Assembly (NCBI RefSeq): GCF_003986935.1
Contig: NZ_RJZE01000035.1
Coordinates: forward strand, 1 to 58,009
Direction of reading: 5' to 3'
Length of the DNA stretch: 58,009 bases
From: Paraburkholderia kururiensis JCM 10599 = LMG 19447
Lineage (GTDB): Bacteria; Pseudomonadota; Gammaproteobacteria; Burkholderiales; Burkholderiaceae
A model generated the notes under the pieces. The model had not been told where the DNA came from, did no database searches, and saw only the letters and a list, made by a program, of their open reading frames with translations. Position numbers and translations under genes: made by a program. Numbering within the stretch: the stretch's first letter is position 1; every line of letters begins with the position of its first letter. Below are positions 27,440 through 36,982 of this stretch, piece after piece.

Positions 27440-28168
27440 ATGACCTTTCGACCCGACCTCTTCACCGGCAAGACCGCCGTCGTCACGGGCGGCACCCAGG
27501 GTATCGGCGCGGCTATTGCGCGCCAGTTCGCGGCGCTCGGCGCGCGCGTGATTGCGGCGGGGCTCTCGCCCACCGACGCCCAGCGCGAAGCGCTCGGGCC
27601 CGGCATCGAGATCGCCGCAGCCGACGTGCGTCTTGCGAGCGACATCGAAGCGCTCTTCGCTCCGCTCGATTCGCTCGACGTGCTCGTGAACTGCGCGGGC
27701 ATGATCCGTCGCGGCGAGGAGCACGAGCCGGAGGTGTTCGAGCAGGTGATCGACGTCAACCTCAACGGCACGCTGCGCGCCTGTGCCGCGGCGCGCCCGC
27801 TGCTCGCGGCGAGCCGCGGCGCAATCGTGAACACCGCGTCGATGCTGAGCTTCTTCGGCGGCGGCCTCGTGCCGGCGTACAGCGCGAGCAAGGGCGGCGT
27901 CGCGCAGCTCACGAAGTCGCTCGCCATCGCTTATGCGAAGAACGGCATTCGCGTGAACGCCGTGGCGCCCGGCTGGATCGCAACGCCGCTCACCCAGGCG
28001 CTACAGGCCGACGACGCGCGCTCGCAGGCCATTCTGGAGCGCACGCCGCTCGCCCGTTGGGGCGAGCCCGAGGACATCGCGCCCGTGGTCGCGTTCCTGT
28101 GTTCGCCGGCCGCCGCGTTCGTCACGGGAACCGTGCTGCCCGTGGACGGCGGGTACCTCGTATCGTGA
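27440..28168 (+). CDS. Short-chain dehydrogenase/reductase
   Basis: This 242-residue classical SDR has the cofactor motif TGGTQGIG at 16-23, the NCAG motif near 84, a catalytic Ser134, Tyr147 and Lys151 (YSASK), and the PGWIATPL loop. It should oxidise an alcohol or reduce a ketone with NAD(P)H. The first 12 residues and the short length fit the family with a start at 27440; the open frame continues upstream into the transporter end. Its place between transporter and IclR regulator suggests a step in the same catabolic route as the cupin. Confidence 0.85.
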   Translation: MTFRPDLFTGKTAVVTGGTQGIGAAIARQFAALGARVIAAGLSPTDAQREALGPGIEIAAADVRLASDIEALFAPLDSLDVLVNCAGMIRRGEEHEPEVFEQVIDVNLNGTLRACAAARPLLAASRGAIVNTASMLSFFGGGLVPAYSASKGGVAQLTKSLAIAYAKNGIRVNAVAPGWIATPLTQALQADDARSQAILERTPLARWGEPEDIAPVVAFLCSPAAAFVTGTVLPVDGGYLVS

Positions 28169-28244
28169 CGAGCACAGGGTGACGGCGTGATACCGTTGCG
28201 TCCGCTTACGCCCGTCTAGCCCACGCTACACATTTGTTCCGACC

Positions 28245-29054
28245 ATGCCGAACCCCGCTGCCGACGCCATCGAAGCCGCCCGTGCCACCGGCACCGCCGC
28301 CTTCTCGAAGTTCATGGCGATCCTGCAACTGATCGCCGACGCCGGCACGCCGCCCACCATCGCGCAGCTCGCCACGCAAAGCGGTTTTCCGCGGCCCACG
28401 GTGTATCGCATCGTCGGTGCGCTGGTTGCGGAAGGCCTCGTGGCGGAGAGTTTGGGCGGCAGCACGTTGATTCCGGGCCCGCGTTTGATGACGCTCGCCA
28501 GCCGCAGTTGGGAACGCTCCGACCTGCGCGTGGCGGCCATCGATGCGCTCCAGCAACTGCGCGACGCCACCCAGGAAACCGTGCACCTCGCCGTGCGCAG
28601 CGGCACGGAGATGGTCTACATCGAGAAGCTCGAAAGCCCGCATGCGGTGCGGATGGCGTCGCGCATCGGCACGCGCGTGACGCTCTATTCGAGTTCGGTG
28701 GGCAACGCGTACCTCGCGGCCCTCGATGCGGCCACGCGCGATGCCTTGCTGCGCACGCTCACGCTGAAGCGCCTCACGCCCAACACGATCGTGGAGCCCG
28801 CTGCGCTTGCCGCGGAACTCGACGCAACGCGCGAGCGCGGCTATGCCGAAGACCGCGAAGAAAACGAGGCGCAGATCTTCTGCTACGGCTGCGCGATCAT
28901 CGGCCGAGGCGGTGTGCCGGTGGGCAGCATCAGCGTGAGCATTCCGCTCTTTCGCAAGAGCGCGACGCCGCTCGAAACCTACGTTGCGCCCTTGAAGACG
29001 GCGTGCCGCGCCGTGAGCGAACGGATCGCGCCGCTGCCCGCCGGCAGCTTCTGA
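28245..29054 (+). CDS. IclR-family transcriptional regulator
   Basis: This 269-residue protein has an N-terminal winged helix-turn-helix (about 20-80: TIAQLATQSGFPRPTVYRIVGALVAEGLV) and a C-terminal GAF-like effector domain (ETVHLAVRSGTEMVYIEKLES, GSISVSIP). IclR proteins control catabolic operons and bind short inverted repeats. It follows the SDR gene in the same direction. It is the best candidate to bind the inverted repeat ahead of the cupin gene, and the TTTGTTCC just before its own start is a weak half-site-like sequence. Confidence 0.9.
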   Translation: MPNPAADAIEAARATGTAAFSKFMAILQLIADAGTPPTIAQLATQSGFPRPTVYRIVGALVAEGLVAESLGGSTLIPGPRLMTLASRSWERSDLRVAAIDALQQLRDATQETVHLAVRSGTEMVYIEKLESPHAVRMASRIGTRVTLYSSSVGNAYLAALDAATRDALLRTLTLKRLTPNTIVEPAALAAELDATRERGYAEDREENEAQIFCYGCAIIGRGGVPVGSISVSIPLFRKSATPLETYVAPLKTACRAVSERIAPLPAGSF

Positions 29055-29136
29055 GCGCGGGCGCGAATATTGCGCCTCGGCGCCATGCAAAGGCGCAGCA
29101 GCACAGAACTCAACGAGCGACGAGGATGACGAGGCA

Positions 29137-30270
29137 ATGGACACGGCCATGTCCCGCAGCAAACGCATCGCGGCGATTGTCGCGGGGGCTGTCGTCGTAG
29201 TGCTCGCGGGGGCGACCATCGCGGTCTACATCGCCGAACGCGAAGTCAGGGAGTACGTGGTGGCCGCGCTCGGTCCGCAAGGCAGCGCCGCGCGCATCGA
29301 CGTGGGACTCACCGCCATCGCACTCACCGACGTGCGGCTCAAGGCGCCGGCCGGCTGGCCCGCGCAGGACGCGCTGCGCGCCGCCCACGTCACCATCGTT
29401 ACCGACCTGCGCGACCTGATGGCGCGAAGGCTCCACGTGCGCGAGGTCGCGGTGAGCGGCTTCGACCTGACGGTGCGGCGCGCGCCCGACGGTCGCATCG
29501 AACTGCTGCCGGGACTGCGCCAAACGCTCGCCAGCCCGGGTGACGCCGCTCCGACAAGCAGCGACGAGGACACGCTGCCGCGCGAGAAGCGCATCGACCG
29601 CATCGCCTTCGAAGACGGCACGTTCGATTTCTACGACGAATCGGTGAGCCGGCCGGCATGGCACATCGCCGTGACGAACGCGCGCGCCACTGTCGGGCCG
29701 CTGCACTTCCCCGCGCTGGCCGAACCATCGAACGTGAACGTGACCGGCGCCATTCGCGGACCATCGCACACGGGCACCCTCTCGTTCGCGGGCTGGATCG
29801 CCCTTGCGAACCGCGACTCACAGACCACGACGAAGCTCGCGGGCGTCGATGTCGTGCGATTCGCGCCGTATCTGCTCAAGAAAGTGGGCACGAAAACGCA
29901 GATCGCCGCCGGCACGCTGGATGCGTCGGTGGAAGCCTCGGTGCGTAATGACCAGTTGCGCGCGCCCGGCACGATCACGCTGCACCACCTCGAACTCGCA
30001 GACACGGGCGATCCGCTCGACACCTTCATGTCGATTCCCACCAAGGCCGCCGTGGCCGCGCTCAAGCGCCGCCACGACGACATCACGCTGCACTTCGTGC
30101 TGGCGGGCAATCTGCACGACCCGAAGTTCTCGCTCAACGAGAACCTCATGACGAAGATGGGGAGCGGCTTTGCGAGCGCCCTCGGCGTGAGCGTCGAGGG
30201 CGTGGCGAAAGGCGTGGGCGAAACGGCGAAGGGGCTGGGCGGCGCGCTGATGAATCTGCTCGGGCAGTGA
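29137..30270 (+). CDS. DUF748 / AsmA-like envelope protein
   Basis: This 377-residue protein has one N-terminal membrane anchor (about residues 10-32) and a long periplasmic domain rich in beta strands: the DVGLTAIALTDVRLKAP start, HVREVAVSGFDLTVRR and the LPREKRIDRIAFEDGTFDFYDE block. This is the DUF748 pattern, related to AsmA proteins that bridge the inner and outer membrane and help lipid transport or outer-membrane assembly. The C-terminal tail is Gly-rich and amphipathic. The start may be at 29137 or four codons on. Confidence 0.72.
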   Translation: MDTAMSRSKRIAAIVAGAVVVVLAGATIAVYIAEREVREYVVAALGPQGSAARIDVGLTAIALTDVRLKAPAGWPAQDALRAAHVTIVTDLRDLMARRLHVREVAVSGFDLTVRRAPDGRIELLPGLRQTLASPGDAAPTSSDEDTLPREKRIDRIAFEDGTFDFYDESVSRPAWHIAVTNARATVGPLHFPALAEPSNVNVTGAIRGPSHTGTLSFAGWIALANRDSQTTTKLAGVDVVRFAPYLLKKVGTKTQIAAGTLDASVEASVRNDQLRAPGTITLHHLELADTGDPLDTFMSIPTKAAVAALKRRHDDITLHFVLAGNLHDPKFSLNENLMTKMGSGFASALGVSVEGVAKGVGETAKGLGGALMNLLGQ

Positions 30271-30280
30271 TGCCCTTGCC

Positions 30281-30304
30281 GTCACGTCAGTCACGTCACG
30301 TCAC
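30281..30304. repeat. GTCAC short tandem repeat
   Basis: Four GTCAC units, the first separated by an extra GTCA, lie between two converging genes. A similar 9-bp GTCACGCCA repeat occurs at 52084. Confidence 0.5.
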
Positions 30305-30330
30305 ATACGCAGCGTGCGTAAAGGCGCGCC

Positions 30331-30954
30331 TCAGATGGGCAGGCCGAGGGCGCGCAGCTTCGCGTCGGTCTCGGCGTTGCTGGTGTGATGCACGCCGTGC
30401 CAGCCGAGTGCCGTGGCGGCTTGCGCGTTCTTGAGGTTGTCGTCGATGAAGACAAGTTCGCCGGGCTGCACGCCGGGCAGATGCGCGTCGATGCGGCGAA
30501 CCATTTCGGCGAAGATCGCGGGGTCCGGCTTCACCAGCTTCACGCGGCCCGACACCACGATGTCGCGGCAGCGGCGCAGGATCGGAAAGTTCTCCCACGC
30601 GTACGGAAACGTCTCCGCCGACCAGTTCGTGAGCCCGAACAGCGGCACGCCCGCCGCTTCCAGTCTCTCGAATGTTTCGACGCCGCCGTCGAGCAGCCCG
30701 CCCAGCATCTCGTGCCACCGTTCGTAGAACGCGCGGATCAACGGCTCGTGATCGGGAAACTTCGCGACGAGTTCGGCGGTGCCTTCCTCGATGGTCTGGC
30801 CGCCGTCCTGCTGGATGACCCAGTCCATCGCGCAGACGTGCGTGAGAAACCAGCGGCGCTCGGCTTCGTCGGGAATCAGTTCGCGGTAGACGTACTCAGG
30901 GCTCCAGTCCACGAGCACACCGCCGAAATCGAACACGACTGCCTTGATGGTCAT
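30331..30954 (-). CDS. HAD-superfamily hydrolase (subfamily IA), YihX-like
   Basis: This 207-residue phosphatase has HAD motif I as DFGGVLVDW, motif II as LTNWSAE (the family serine/threonine is followed by Asn-Trp), the lysine in GRVKLVKPDP and motif IV FIDDNLKN. The GGVL variant is typical of YihX, which removes phosphate from glucose 1-phosphate, and of the haloacid-dehalogenase-like domain of soluble epoxide hydrolase. The true substrate is unknown. It lies 78 bp from the aminopeptidase gene and in the same direction. Confidence 0.85.
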   Translation of the reverse strand: MTIKAVVFDFGGVLVDWSPEYVYRELIPDEAERRWFLTHVCAMDWVIQQDGGQTIEEGTAELVAKFPDHEPLIRAFYERWHEMLGGLLDGGVETFERLEAAGVPLFGLTNWSAETFPYAWENFPILRRCRDIVVSGRVKLVKPDPAIFAEMVRRIDAHLPGVQPGELVFIDDNLKNAQAATALGWHGVHHTSNAETDAKLRALGLPI

Positions 30955-31032
30955 ACGAGCTCCCGTTTGGCTTGCCAGCCTGCGCTGCGTCGTTTGCGTC
31001 CCTGCGTTTGCGTCCCTGCTTTGCCCCAGCCC

Positions 31033-32847
31033 TCACACCGGCTGCGTGCGCGCCTCAATCCACGTCTTCGCGTCGCCGCTCACGTGCGGCGAGACGCGCG
31101 CGCGCACCGTCTCGTGGTACGCGTTGAGCCACGCCCGTTCGTCGTCGCGCAAGAGCTGCAAGGCGAGGCAGCGCGTGTCGATGGGACACAGCGTAAGCGT
31201 TTCGAACTTCAGGAAGTCGCCGAATTCCGTGGTTTCGGACGCCACGTTCAGCACGAGGTTCTCGATGCGCACGCCCCACTTGCCCGGACGGTAGATGCCC
31301 GGCTCCACCGAGGTGATCATGCCCTCTTCCATCGCCGTCCACGGCTCGGGCGGCGCGTAGTAGGAAATCACCTGCGGCCCTTCGTGCACGTTCAGGAAGT
31401 AGCCCACCCCGTGGCCCGTGCCGTGACCGTACTCGGCACCCGCTTCCCAGATGGGCGCGCGCGCAATGGCGTCGAGCATCGGCGAGCGCACGCCGCGCGG
31501 AAACTGCGCGCGAGAGAGCGCCATCATGCTTTTGAGCACCACGGTGAAGTCGCGCTTCTCGGCGTCGCTGATTGTGCCCACGGGAACGACGCGCGTGATA
31601 TCCGTCGTGCCGTCCAGATACTGGCCGCCCGAATCGATCAGCAGCAAACCATCGCCTTCGATCACGCTGTGCGATTCCGGCGTCGCCCGATAGTGCGGCA
31701 TGGCGCCGTTCGCCTTGAAGCCCGCGATGGTCGCGAAGCTCGGCGAAATGAAGCCGGCGCGGCGCGCACGGGCAGCGGTGAGCCGCTCGTCGATGGTGAG
31801 TTCGGTGACGCGTTCGCGACCTAGCGCACCTTCGAACCACGCGAAGAATTCCGCGAGCGCGGCGCCGTCCTGCTCCATGGTCGCGCGCACGTGGCCGGCT
31901 TCCGGCCCGGTCTTGCACGACTTGAAGAACGTGGACGGATTGATGGACTCCACGATCTTCACGTTCGCCGGCACCTGTTGCATGAGGCCGAACGTGACGC
32001 GGCGCGGATCGACCAGCAGCGCAGCGCCGGCCGGCAGCGCGGCGAGCGCGCCGGCTGCCCCGGAGTACGGTTCGATGCGCACGCCGTCGCGCGCGAGTGC
32101 CTCGGCGAGCCGCTCGGGCACTTTGCCGTCGGCGACGAAGAGCGTGGCGCGATCCAGCCCGATCAACGCGTGCGCGACGAACACCGGGTTGTAGTTGACG
32201 TCCGCGCCGCGCAGGTTCAGCAGCCAGGCGAGGTCGTCGAGCGTGGAAACGAAGTGCCACTGCGCGCCCTTCTCCTGCATGGCGCGGCGCACGCGGTCGA
32301 GCTTGCCCGCGCGTGTCACGTCCGCGTGCGGGGCCGCGTGCTCGTAGACGGCGGCAACAGGAAGCGAAGGGCGGTTCGGCCAGACGGCGTCGAGCAGATC
32401 GAGGTCGGTGCGCAGCTTCACGCCGCGCGCGCCCAGCGCGCCTTCCAGCGCCCGCGCCGCCGCCACGCCAAGTACCGCGCCGTCCACGGCAACCGTCGAA
32501 CCCGCAGGCACGTTCTGCGCGAGCCATTCGACATGAGGCTGCGTCTGCTGGCCACCCGTCATCTTCATGAGCTGCACGCCGGTGCCCGCCAGTTGCGCCT
32601 GCGCCTGGACCCAGTAGCGGCTGTCCGTCCACACGCCCGCGAAGTCGTCGGTCACGACGAGCGTGCCCGCCGAGCCCGTGAATCCGGATAGCCACTGTCG
32701 GGCCTGCCAGCGCTCGGGCAAGTACTCGGACAGATGGGGGTCGGCGGATGGCACGAGGCAGGCCGCAACGCCCTGGGTGGTCATGGCGGCGCGCAGCGCG
32801 GTGATCCGTTCGGGAATGGAGGAGGTTTCGGGAAGTCGGGCGTTCAT
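31033..32847 (-). CDS. Aminopeptidase P (Xaa-Pro aminopeptidase, M24B)
   Basis: This 604-residue enzyme removes the first residue when the second is proline. The long form, with two N-terminal creatinase-like domains before the pita-bread catalytic domain, resembles the eukaryotic cytosolic type more than short E. coli PepP. Metal ligands are visible: the two aspartates in LIDSGGQYLDGTTDITR, His in YGHGTGHGVGYFLN and glutamates in SVEPGIY and RIENLV. The ATG at 32847 starts the conserved domain. It is 17 bp downstream of a small membrane-protein gene and probably cotranscribed with it. Confidence 0.9.
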   Translation of the reverse strand: MNARLPETSSIPERITALRAAMTTQGVAACLVPSADPHLSEYLPERWQARQWLSGFTGSAGTLVVTDDFAGVWTDSRYWVQAQAQLAGTGVQLMKMTGGQQTQPHVEWLAQNVPAGSTVAVDGAVLGVAAARALEGALGARGVKLRTDLDLLDAVWPNRPSLPVAAVYEHAAPHADVTRAGKLDRVRRAMQEKGAQWHFVSTLDDLAWLLNLRGADVNYNPVFVAHALIGLDRATLFVADGKVPERLAEALARDGVRIEPYSGAAGALAALPAGAALLVDPRRVTFGLMQQVPANVKIVESINPSTFFKSCKTGPEAGHVRATMEQDGAALAEFFAWFEGALGRERVTELTIDERLTAARARRAGFISPSFATIAGFKANGAMPHYRATPESHSVIEGDGLLLIDSGGQYLDGTTDITRVVPVGTISDAEKRDFTVVLKSMMALSRAQFPRGVRSPMLDAIARAPIWEAGAEYGHGTGHGVGYFLNVHEGPQVISYYAPPEPWTAMEEGMITSVEPGIYRPGKWGVRIENLVLNVASETTEFGDFLKFETLTLCPIDTRCLALQLLRDDERAWLNAYHETVRARVSPHVSGDAKTWIEARTQPV

Positions 32848-32864
32848 TGTTTCACCTGCGGGAT

Positions 32865-33134
32865 TCAGCGACGCGACGCAAGGCCGGCCGTCACGGCAAC
32901 GGCGAGAAGCGCGGCGGCCGTGCAAACCGGCCATTCGAGCGTATCGCCGTCAAGGAAGATGCCGGTCACGCTGCCGGCCATTTTGGCGATTGCCGCGCCG
33001 GCCACGCCGGCCGCGATCGCAATGGCCATCTGCATGCCGCGGCGGCTGCGTGCACTACGATTACGCCGCGGGTGGAGCCACCAGCCGGCCAGACCGACCG
33101 CGGCACCCAGCACGACGATGCCAGTCCAGCCCAT
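32865..33134 (-). CDS. Small three-helix membrane protein, GlsB/YeaQ/YmgE-like
   Basis: This 89-residue protein has a hydrophobic segment at the start (WTGIVVLGAAVGLAGWWL), a basic loop (HPRRNRSARSRRG) and two more hydrophobic stretches (about 37-60 and 70-85), with a GSVTGIFLDG turn. The pattern resembles the GlsB/YeaQ/YmgE stress-protein family, which consists of small Gly-rich membrane proteins, but I cannot confirm membership. It starts at the first ATG with no better alternative; the frame upstream is antisense to regulatory DNA. It sits 17 bp from the aminopeptidase start. Confidence 0.55.
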   Translation of the reverse strand: MGWTGIVVLGAAVGLAGWWLHPRRNRSARSRRGMQMAIAIAAGVAGAAIAKMAGSVTGIFLDGDTLEWPVCTAAALLAVAVTAGLASRR

Positions 33135-33465
33135 CAGCAGCCGCGCGCCTTCGCTATTTTCTGGCCTGTCGGACGGAAGGGAGGAACGCGGAGGCTTGCG
33201 GAGCGTGACATATTGTTCTCGGAGATTTTCACAGAAACCCGCCCCAAACGGGGGAATCCGACTGGACATTGGCGTGCAGGTCGACGTCGCACGCCGGACG
33301 CAGGCAGGCGTCGAGTGTAGGGGGCCAGATGTCCCAAAGCAAGCGCAAGCGGGTAAGCGCCGCGAGGCCGCACGACCACGCCGGCACTCGCGCCTGCCGG
33401 TGCGCCCCGCCCCATGCGGCAAAGCGGGAAACGCTATAATGGAGCCTTCGACCATAGCCCCACGT
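33135..33465. other. Divergent region between the small membrane protein and hemA
   Basis: The region carries a TATAAT at 33435-33440 that is well placed for hemA, giving a leader of about 19 nt. No clear -35 box is seen, and no gene or structured RNA is apparent elsewhere. Confidence 0.5.
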
Positions 33466-34752
33466 ATGCAGCTTCTAACGATCGGAATTAATCACCACAC
33501 CGCGCCCGTCGCCTTGCGCGAACGCGTGGCGTTTCCGCTCGAACAGATCAAGCCTGCACTCGATACGTTCCGCGAGGCCTGGTCGGCGCGCCGCTCGCTG
33601 GCCGCGCCGGAAGCCGCGATTCTCTCCACCTGCAACCGCACCGAGCTTTACTGCGCCACCGACGACCGCGCCGCGCGCGACGCCGCCATCCAGTGGCTCT
33701 CGGCGTACCACAACGTGGCGGTCGACGAACTCGCGCCGCACGTCTACGCGCTGCCGCAGTCCGAAGCCGTGCGCCACGCGTTTCGCGTCGCGTCGGGGCT
33801 CGATTCGATGGTGCTCGGCGAAACGCAGATTCTCGGTCAGATGAAAGACGCGGTGCGCACCGCATCCGAAGCGGGCGCGCTCGGCACGTACCTGAACCAG
33901 CTTTTCCAGCGCACGTTCGCCGTGGCGAAGGAAGTGCGCGGCACGACCGAAATCGGCGCGCAGTCGGTTTCCATGGCCGCCGCCGCCGTGCGGCTCGCGC
34001 AGCGCATCTTCGACAAGATTTCGAATCAGCGCGTGCTCTTCATCGGCGCGGGCGAAATGATCGAACTGTGCGCCACGCACTTCGCCGCCCAACAGCCGCG
34101 CGAACTCGTGGTCGCCAACCGCACCGCGGAACGCGGCCAGCGGCTCGCCGAGCGCTTCAATGGCCGCGCCATCCCGCTTGCCGACTTGCCCGCGCGCATG
34201 CACGAGTTCGACATCATCGTGTCGTGTACGGCGTCCACGCTGCCCATCATCGGCCTGGGGGCCGTGGAGCGCGCGGTGAAAGCCCGCAAGCACCGTCCCA
34301 TTTTCATGGTCGACCTCGCCGTGCCGCGCGACATCGAACCCGAAGTGGGCCAGCTCGAAGACGTGTTCCTGTACACCGTGGACGACCTCGGCGCGATCGT
34401 GCGCGAAGGCAACGCCTCGCGCCAGGCAGCCGTCGCGCAGGCGGAAGGGATTATCGAAACGCGCGTGCAGAATTTCATGCAGTGGCTGGAGGCGCGCAGC
34501 ATCGTGCCGGTGATCCGCCATATGCATACCCAGGCCGACGCGCTGCGCCGTGCCGAAGTCGAACGCGCGCTGCGCATGCTGGCGCGCGGCGACGACCCGA
34601 CGGCCGTGATCGAGACGATGTCGCAGGCGCTCACGAACAAGCTGATCCACGGCCCGACTCACGCGCTGAACCGCGCAAGCGGTGAAAACCGCGATACGCT
34701 CATCGAACTGATGAGCGGCTTCTACCGGCACTCAGGCCCGTCCGAGCGTTAG
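33466..34752 (+). CDS. hemA: Glutamyl-tRNA reductase
   Basis: This 428-residue enzyme reduces glutamyl-tRNA to glutamate-1-semialdehyde with NADPH, the first step of C5 heme synthesis. The nucleophilic cysteine is Cys56 in LSTCNRTELY, followed by the ETQILGQMKDA domain boundary, the NADPH-binding IGAGEMIELC and the C-terminal dimerisation helix. The upstream ATG at 33439 overlaps the -10 box, so 33466 is preferred. It heads hemA-prfA-prmC-grxD-ubiX in one direction. Confidence 0.95.
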   Translation: MQLLTIGINHHTAPVALRERVAFPLEQIKPALDTFREAWSARRSLAAPEAAILSTCNRTELYCATDDRAARDAAIQWLSAYHNVAVDELAPHVYALPQSEAVRHAFRVASGLDSMVLGETQILGQMKDAVRTASEAGALGTYLNQLFQRTFAVAKEVRGTTEIGAQSVSMAAAAVRLAQRIFDKISNQRVLFIGAGEMIELCATHFAAQQPRELVVANRTAERGQRLAERFNGRAIPLADLPARMHEFDIIVSCTASTLPIIGLGAVERAVKARKHRPIFMVDLAVPRDIEPEVGQLEDVFLYTVDDLGAIVREGNASRQAAVAQAEGIIETRVQNFMQWLEARSIVPVIRHMHTQADALRRAEVERALRMLARGDDPTAVIETMSQALTNKLIHGPTHALNRASGENRDTLIELMSGFYRHSGPSER

Positions 34753-34871
34753 CGGCACTGCAGCACGCCGCGCCGAGCCTGCTGAAGCTCGCTCGCGGCT
34801 CACAACGCCTCGGGTCGCTACCCGGCCCCACCCATTCCCGCAGTCCTTTACGGAGCCCCTGGCACCGCCCG

Positions 34872-35954
34872 ATGAAGACGAGCATGCAAAACAAGCTCGA
34901 CCAGCTCACCACCCGGCTGGCCGAACTGAACGACCTGTTGAGCCGCGAGGACATCACCTCGAACATCGATCAATACCGCAAGCTCACACGCGAGCATGCG
35001 GAACTCGGCCCGGTCGTGGAGCACTACGCGCTCTGGCGCCAGGCGCAGAACGACGCGGCCACGGCGCAGGAACTGCTGGCCGACGCGTCGATGCGCGAGT
35101 TCGCCGAAGAAGAAGTGCGCGCCTCGCGCGAACGCATGGCGCAGCTCGAAGGCGAACTGCAGAAAATGCTGCTGCCGAAGGACCCGAACGACGAGCGCAA
35201 CATCTTCCTCGAAATCCGTGCGGGCACGGGCGGCGACGAGTCGGCGCTGTTCGCGGGCGACCTGCTGCGCATGTATCTGCGCTACGCGGAACGCAACCGC
35301 TGGCAGGTGGAGATGATCTCCGCGAGCGAGTCGGACCTGGGCGGCTACAAGGAAGTGATCGTGCGGATCGCGGGCGAGAAGGCCTATTCCAAGCTCAAGT
35401 TCGAGTCGGGCGGACACCGCGTGCAGCGCGTACCGGCCACCGAAACGCAGGGGCGCATCCACACGTCGGCCTGCACGGTGGCGGTGATGCCGGAAGCGGA
35501 CGAAATCGGTGAAGTGGAGATCAATCCCGCGGACCTGCGCATCGACACATTCCGCGCCTCCGGTGCGGGCGGTCAGCACATCAACAAGACGGATTCGGCC
35601 GTGCGCGTCACGCACATTCCCACCGGCATCGTCGTGGAATGCCAGGACGACCGTTCGCAGCACAAGAACAAGGATCGCGCGCTCAAGGTGCTCGCCGCGC
35701 GTATCAAGGACAAGCAGTACCAGGAGCAGCACGCGAAAGAAGCGGCCACACGCAAGAGCCTGGTGGGCTCCGGCGACCGCTCGGAGCGCATTCGCACCTA
35801 CAACTTCCCGCAGGGCCGGCTCACCGACCACCGCATCAACCTTACGCTGTACCGCCTCGACGCCATCATGGACGGCGAGCTCGATGAATTGATCGCGGCG
35901 CTCGTGACCGAGCATCAGGCCGAGCAGCTTGCGTCGCTTGGCGACGCGGATTGA
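34872..35954 (+). CDS. prfA: Peptide chain release factor 1
   Basis: This 360-residue factor ends translation at UAA and UAG. The stop-codon recognition tripeptide PAT is at 188-190 (PxT family) and the hydrolytic GGQ at 233-235 in SGAGGQHINKTDSAVR. The length is normal. A start four codons later (MQNKLDQ) is possible. The methyltransferase gene for its GGQ glutamine, prmC, follows directly. Confidence 0.96.
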   Translation: MKTSMQNKLDQLTTRLAELNDLLSREDITSNIDQYRKLTREHAELGPVVEHYALWRQAQNDAATAQELLADASMREFAEEEVRASRERMAQLEGELQKMLLPKDPNDERNIFLEIRAGTGGDESALFAGDLLRMYLRYAERNRWQVEMISASESDLGGYKEVIVRIAGEKAYSKLKFESGGHRVQRVPATETQGRIHTSACTVAVMPEADEIGEVEINPADLRIDTFRASGAGGQHINKTDSAVRVTHIPTGIVVECQDDRSQHKNKDRALKVLAARIKDKQYQEQHAKEAATRKSLVGSGDRSERIRTYNFPQGRLTDHRINLTLYRLDAIMDGELDELIAALVTEHQAEQLASLGDAD

Positions 35955-35970
35955 CGGGCAGCCGTAGAAC

Positions 35971-36873
35971 ATGAACCACGACGCGCGACAACAGGACGAC
36001 GCCAGCGCGAGTGCTGGCCCGAAGGCCGGCGAGCCTGGCGCGACGGCGGCTGCGTTGCTGCGCGCGTCGCCGCTGCCCGCGCTCGAAGCGCGCATCCTGC
36101 TCGGTCACGCGCTGGGCTGGCGCCGCACGGAACTGATCACGCGCGGGGCCGAACCGCTCGACGAAGACGCCATCGCGCGGTTCCATTCGCTCGAATCGAG
36201 GCGCGTGGCCGGCGAGCCCGTCGCGCAACTCGTGGGCCAGCGCGAATTCTACGGACTGGATTTCGAAGTCACGCCGCACGTGCTGATTCCGCGGCCGGAA
36301 ACCGAACTGCTGGTGGAAACGACGCTCGCGGCCATCGCGGCTACGAACCGGCCGCGTGTGCTGGACCTCGGCACGGGCACCGGCGCCATCGCCGTTGCCA
36401 TTGCGTCCACGCGACCCGACGCGCTCGTCTGGGCCGTCGACCGCTCCAGCGAAGCCCTCGCGGTGGCCCGACGCAACGCGGCACGGCTCGCTGACCCGGC
36501 TCGGCCTGGCGGGCCGCTCACGCTGATCGAAAGCGACTGGTACGCCGCGCTCGACCCGGCGCTGCGCTTCGACGCGATCGTGACCAATCCGCCGTACATC
36601 GCGAAGAACGACCCGCACCTGGTTCAAGGCGACCTGCGCTTCGAACCGCGCGGCGCGCTCACCGACGAAGCCGACGGACTCGCGGCCATCCGTCGCATCG
36701 TGGCCGGCGCGCCGGCCTGGCTCGCGCCGCGCGGCGCGCTGTGGATCGAGCACGGCTACGATCAGGCCGAGGCAGTGCGCGCGCTGCTCGCAGCGGCGAG
36801 CTTTCGCGAGGTGCGCTCGGAGCGGGATCTCGCCGGTATCGAACGCATCAGCGGCGGTGCGCTGGCCGCCTAG
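35971..36873 (+). CDS. prmC: Release-factor glutamine methyltransferase PrmC
   Basis: This 300-residue class I methyltransferase modifies the GGQ glutamine of RF1 and RF2. The SAM-binding motif DLGTGTG is at 132-138 and the substrate-binding NPPY at 206-209 (TNPPYIA). The N-terminal ~20 residues are Ala/Gly-rich and unusual but common in related species. It lies 16 bp after prfA, a pairing seen in most bacteria. Confidence 0.95.
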   Translation: MNHDARQQDDASASAGPKAGEPGATAAALLRASPLPALEARILLGHALGWRRTELITRGAEPLDEDAIARFHSLESRRVAGEPVAQLVGQREFYGLDFEVTPHVLIPRPETELLVETTLAAIAATNRPRVLDLGTGTGAIAVAIASTRPDALVWAVDRSSEALAVARRNAARLADPARPGGPLTLIESDWYAALDPALRFDAIVTNPPYIAKNDPHLVQGDLRFEPRGALTDEADGLAAIRRIVAGAPAWLAPRGALWIEHGYDQAEAVRALLAAASFREVRSERDLAGIERISGGALAA

Positions 36874-36982
36874 ACACGGCTCGCCGCGATGTCGGCGGGT
36901 GCGCGGCACGCTCAGCCCGCTTGAACGAAATCCGCTATCATTTCCATCTATCTCGCACAAAACCGTACACGCAAGGGCGCTT

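Noticed and set aside
33439..33465. Longer hemA start (MEPSTIAPR)
   Set aside because: The ATG is part of the TATAAT box, and the family N-terminus begins at 33466.
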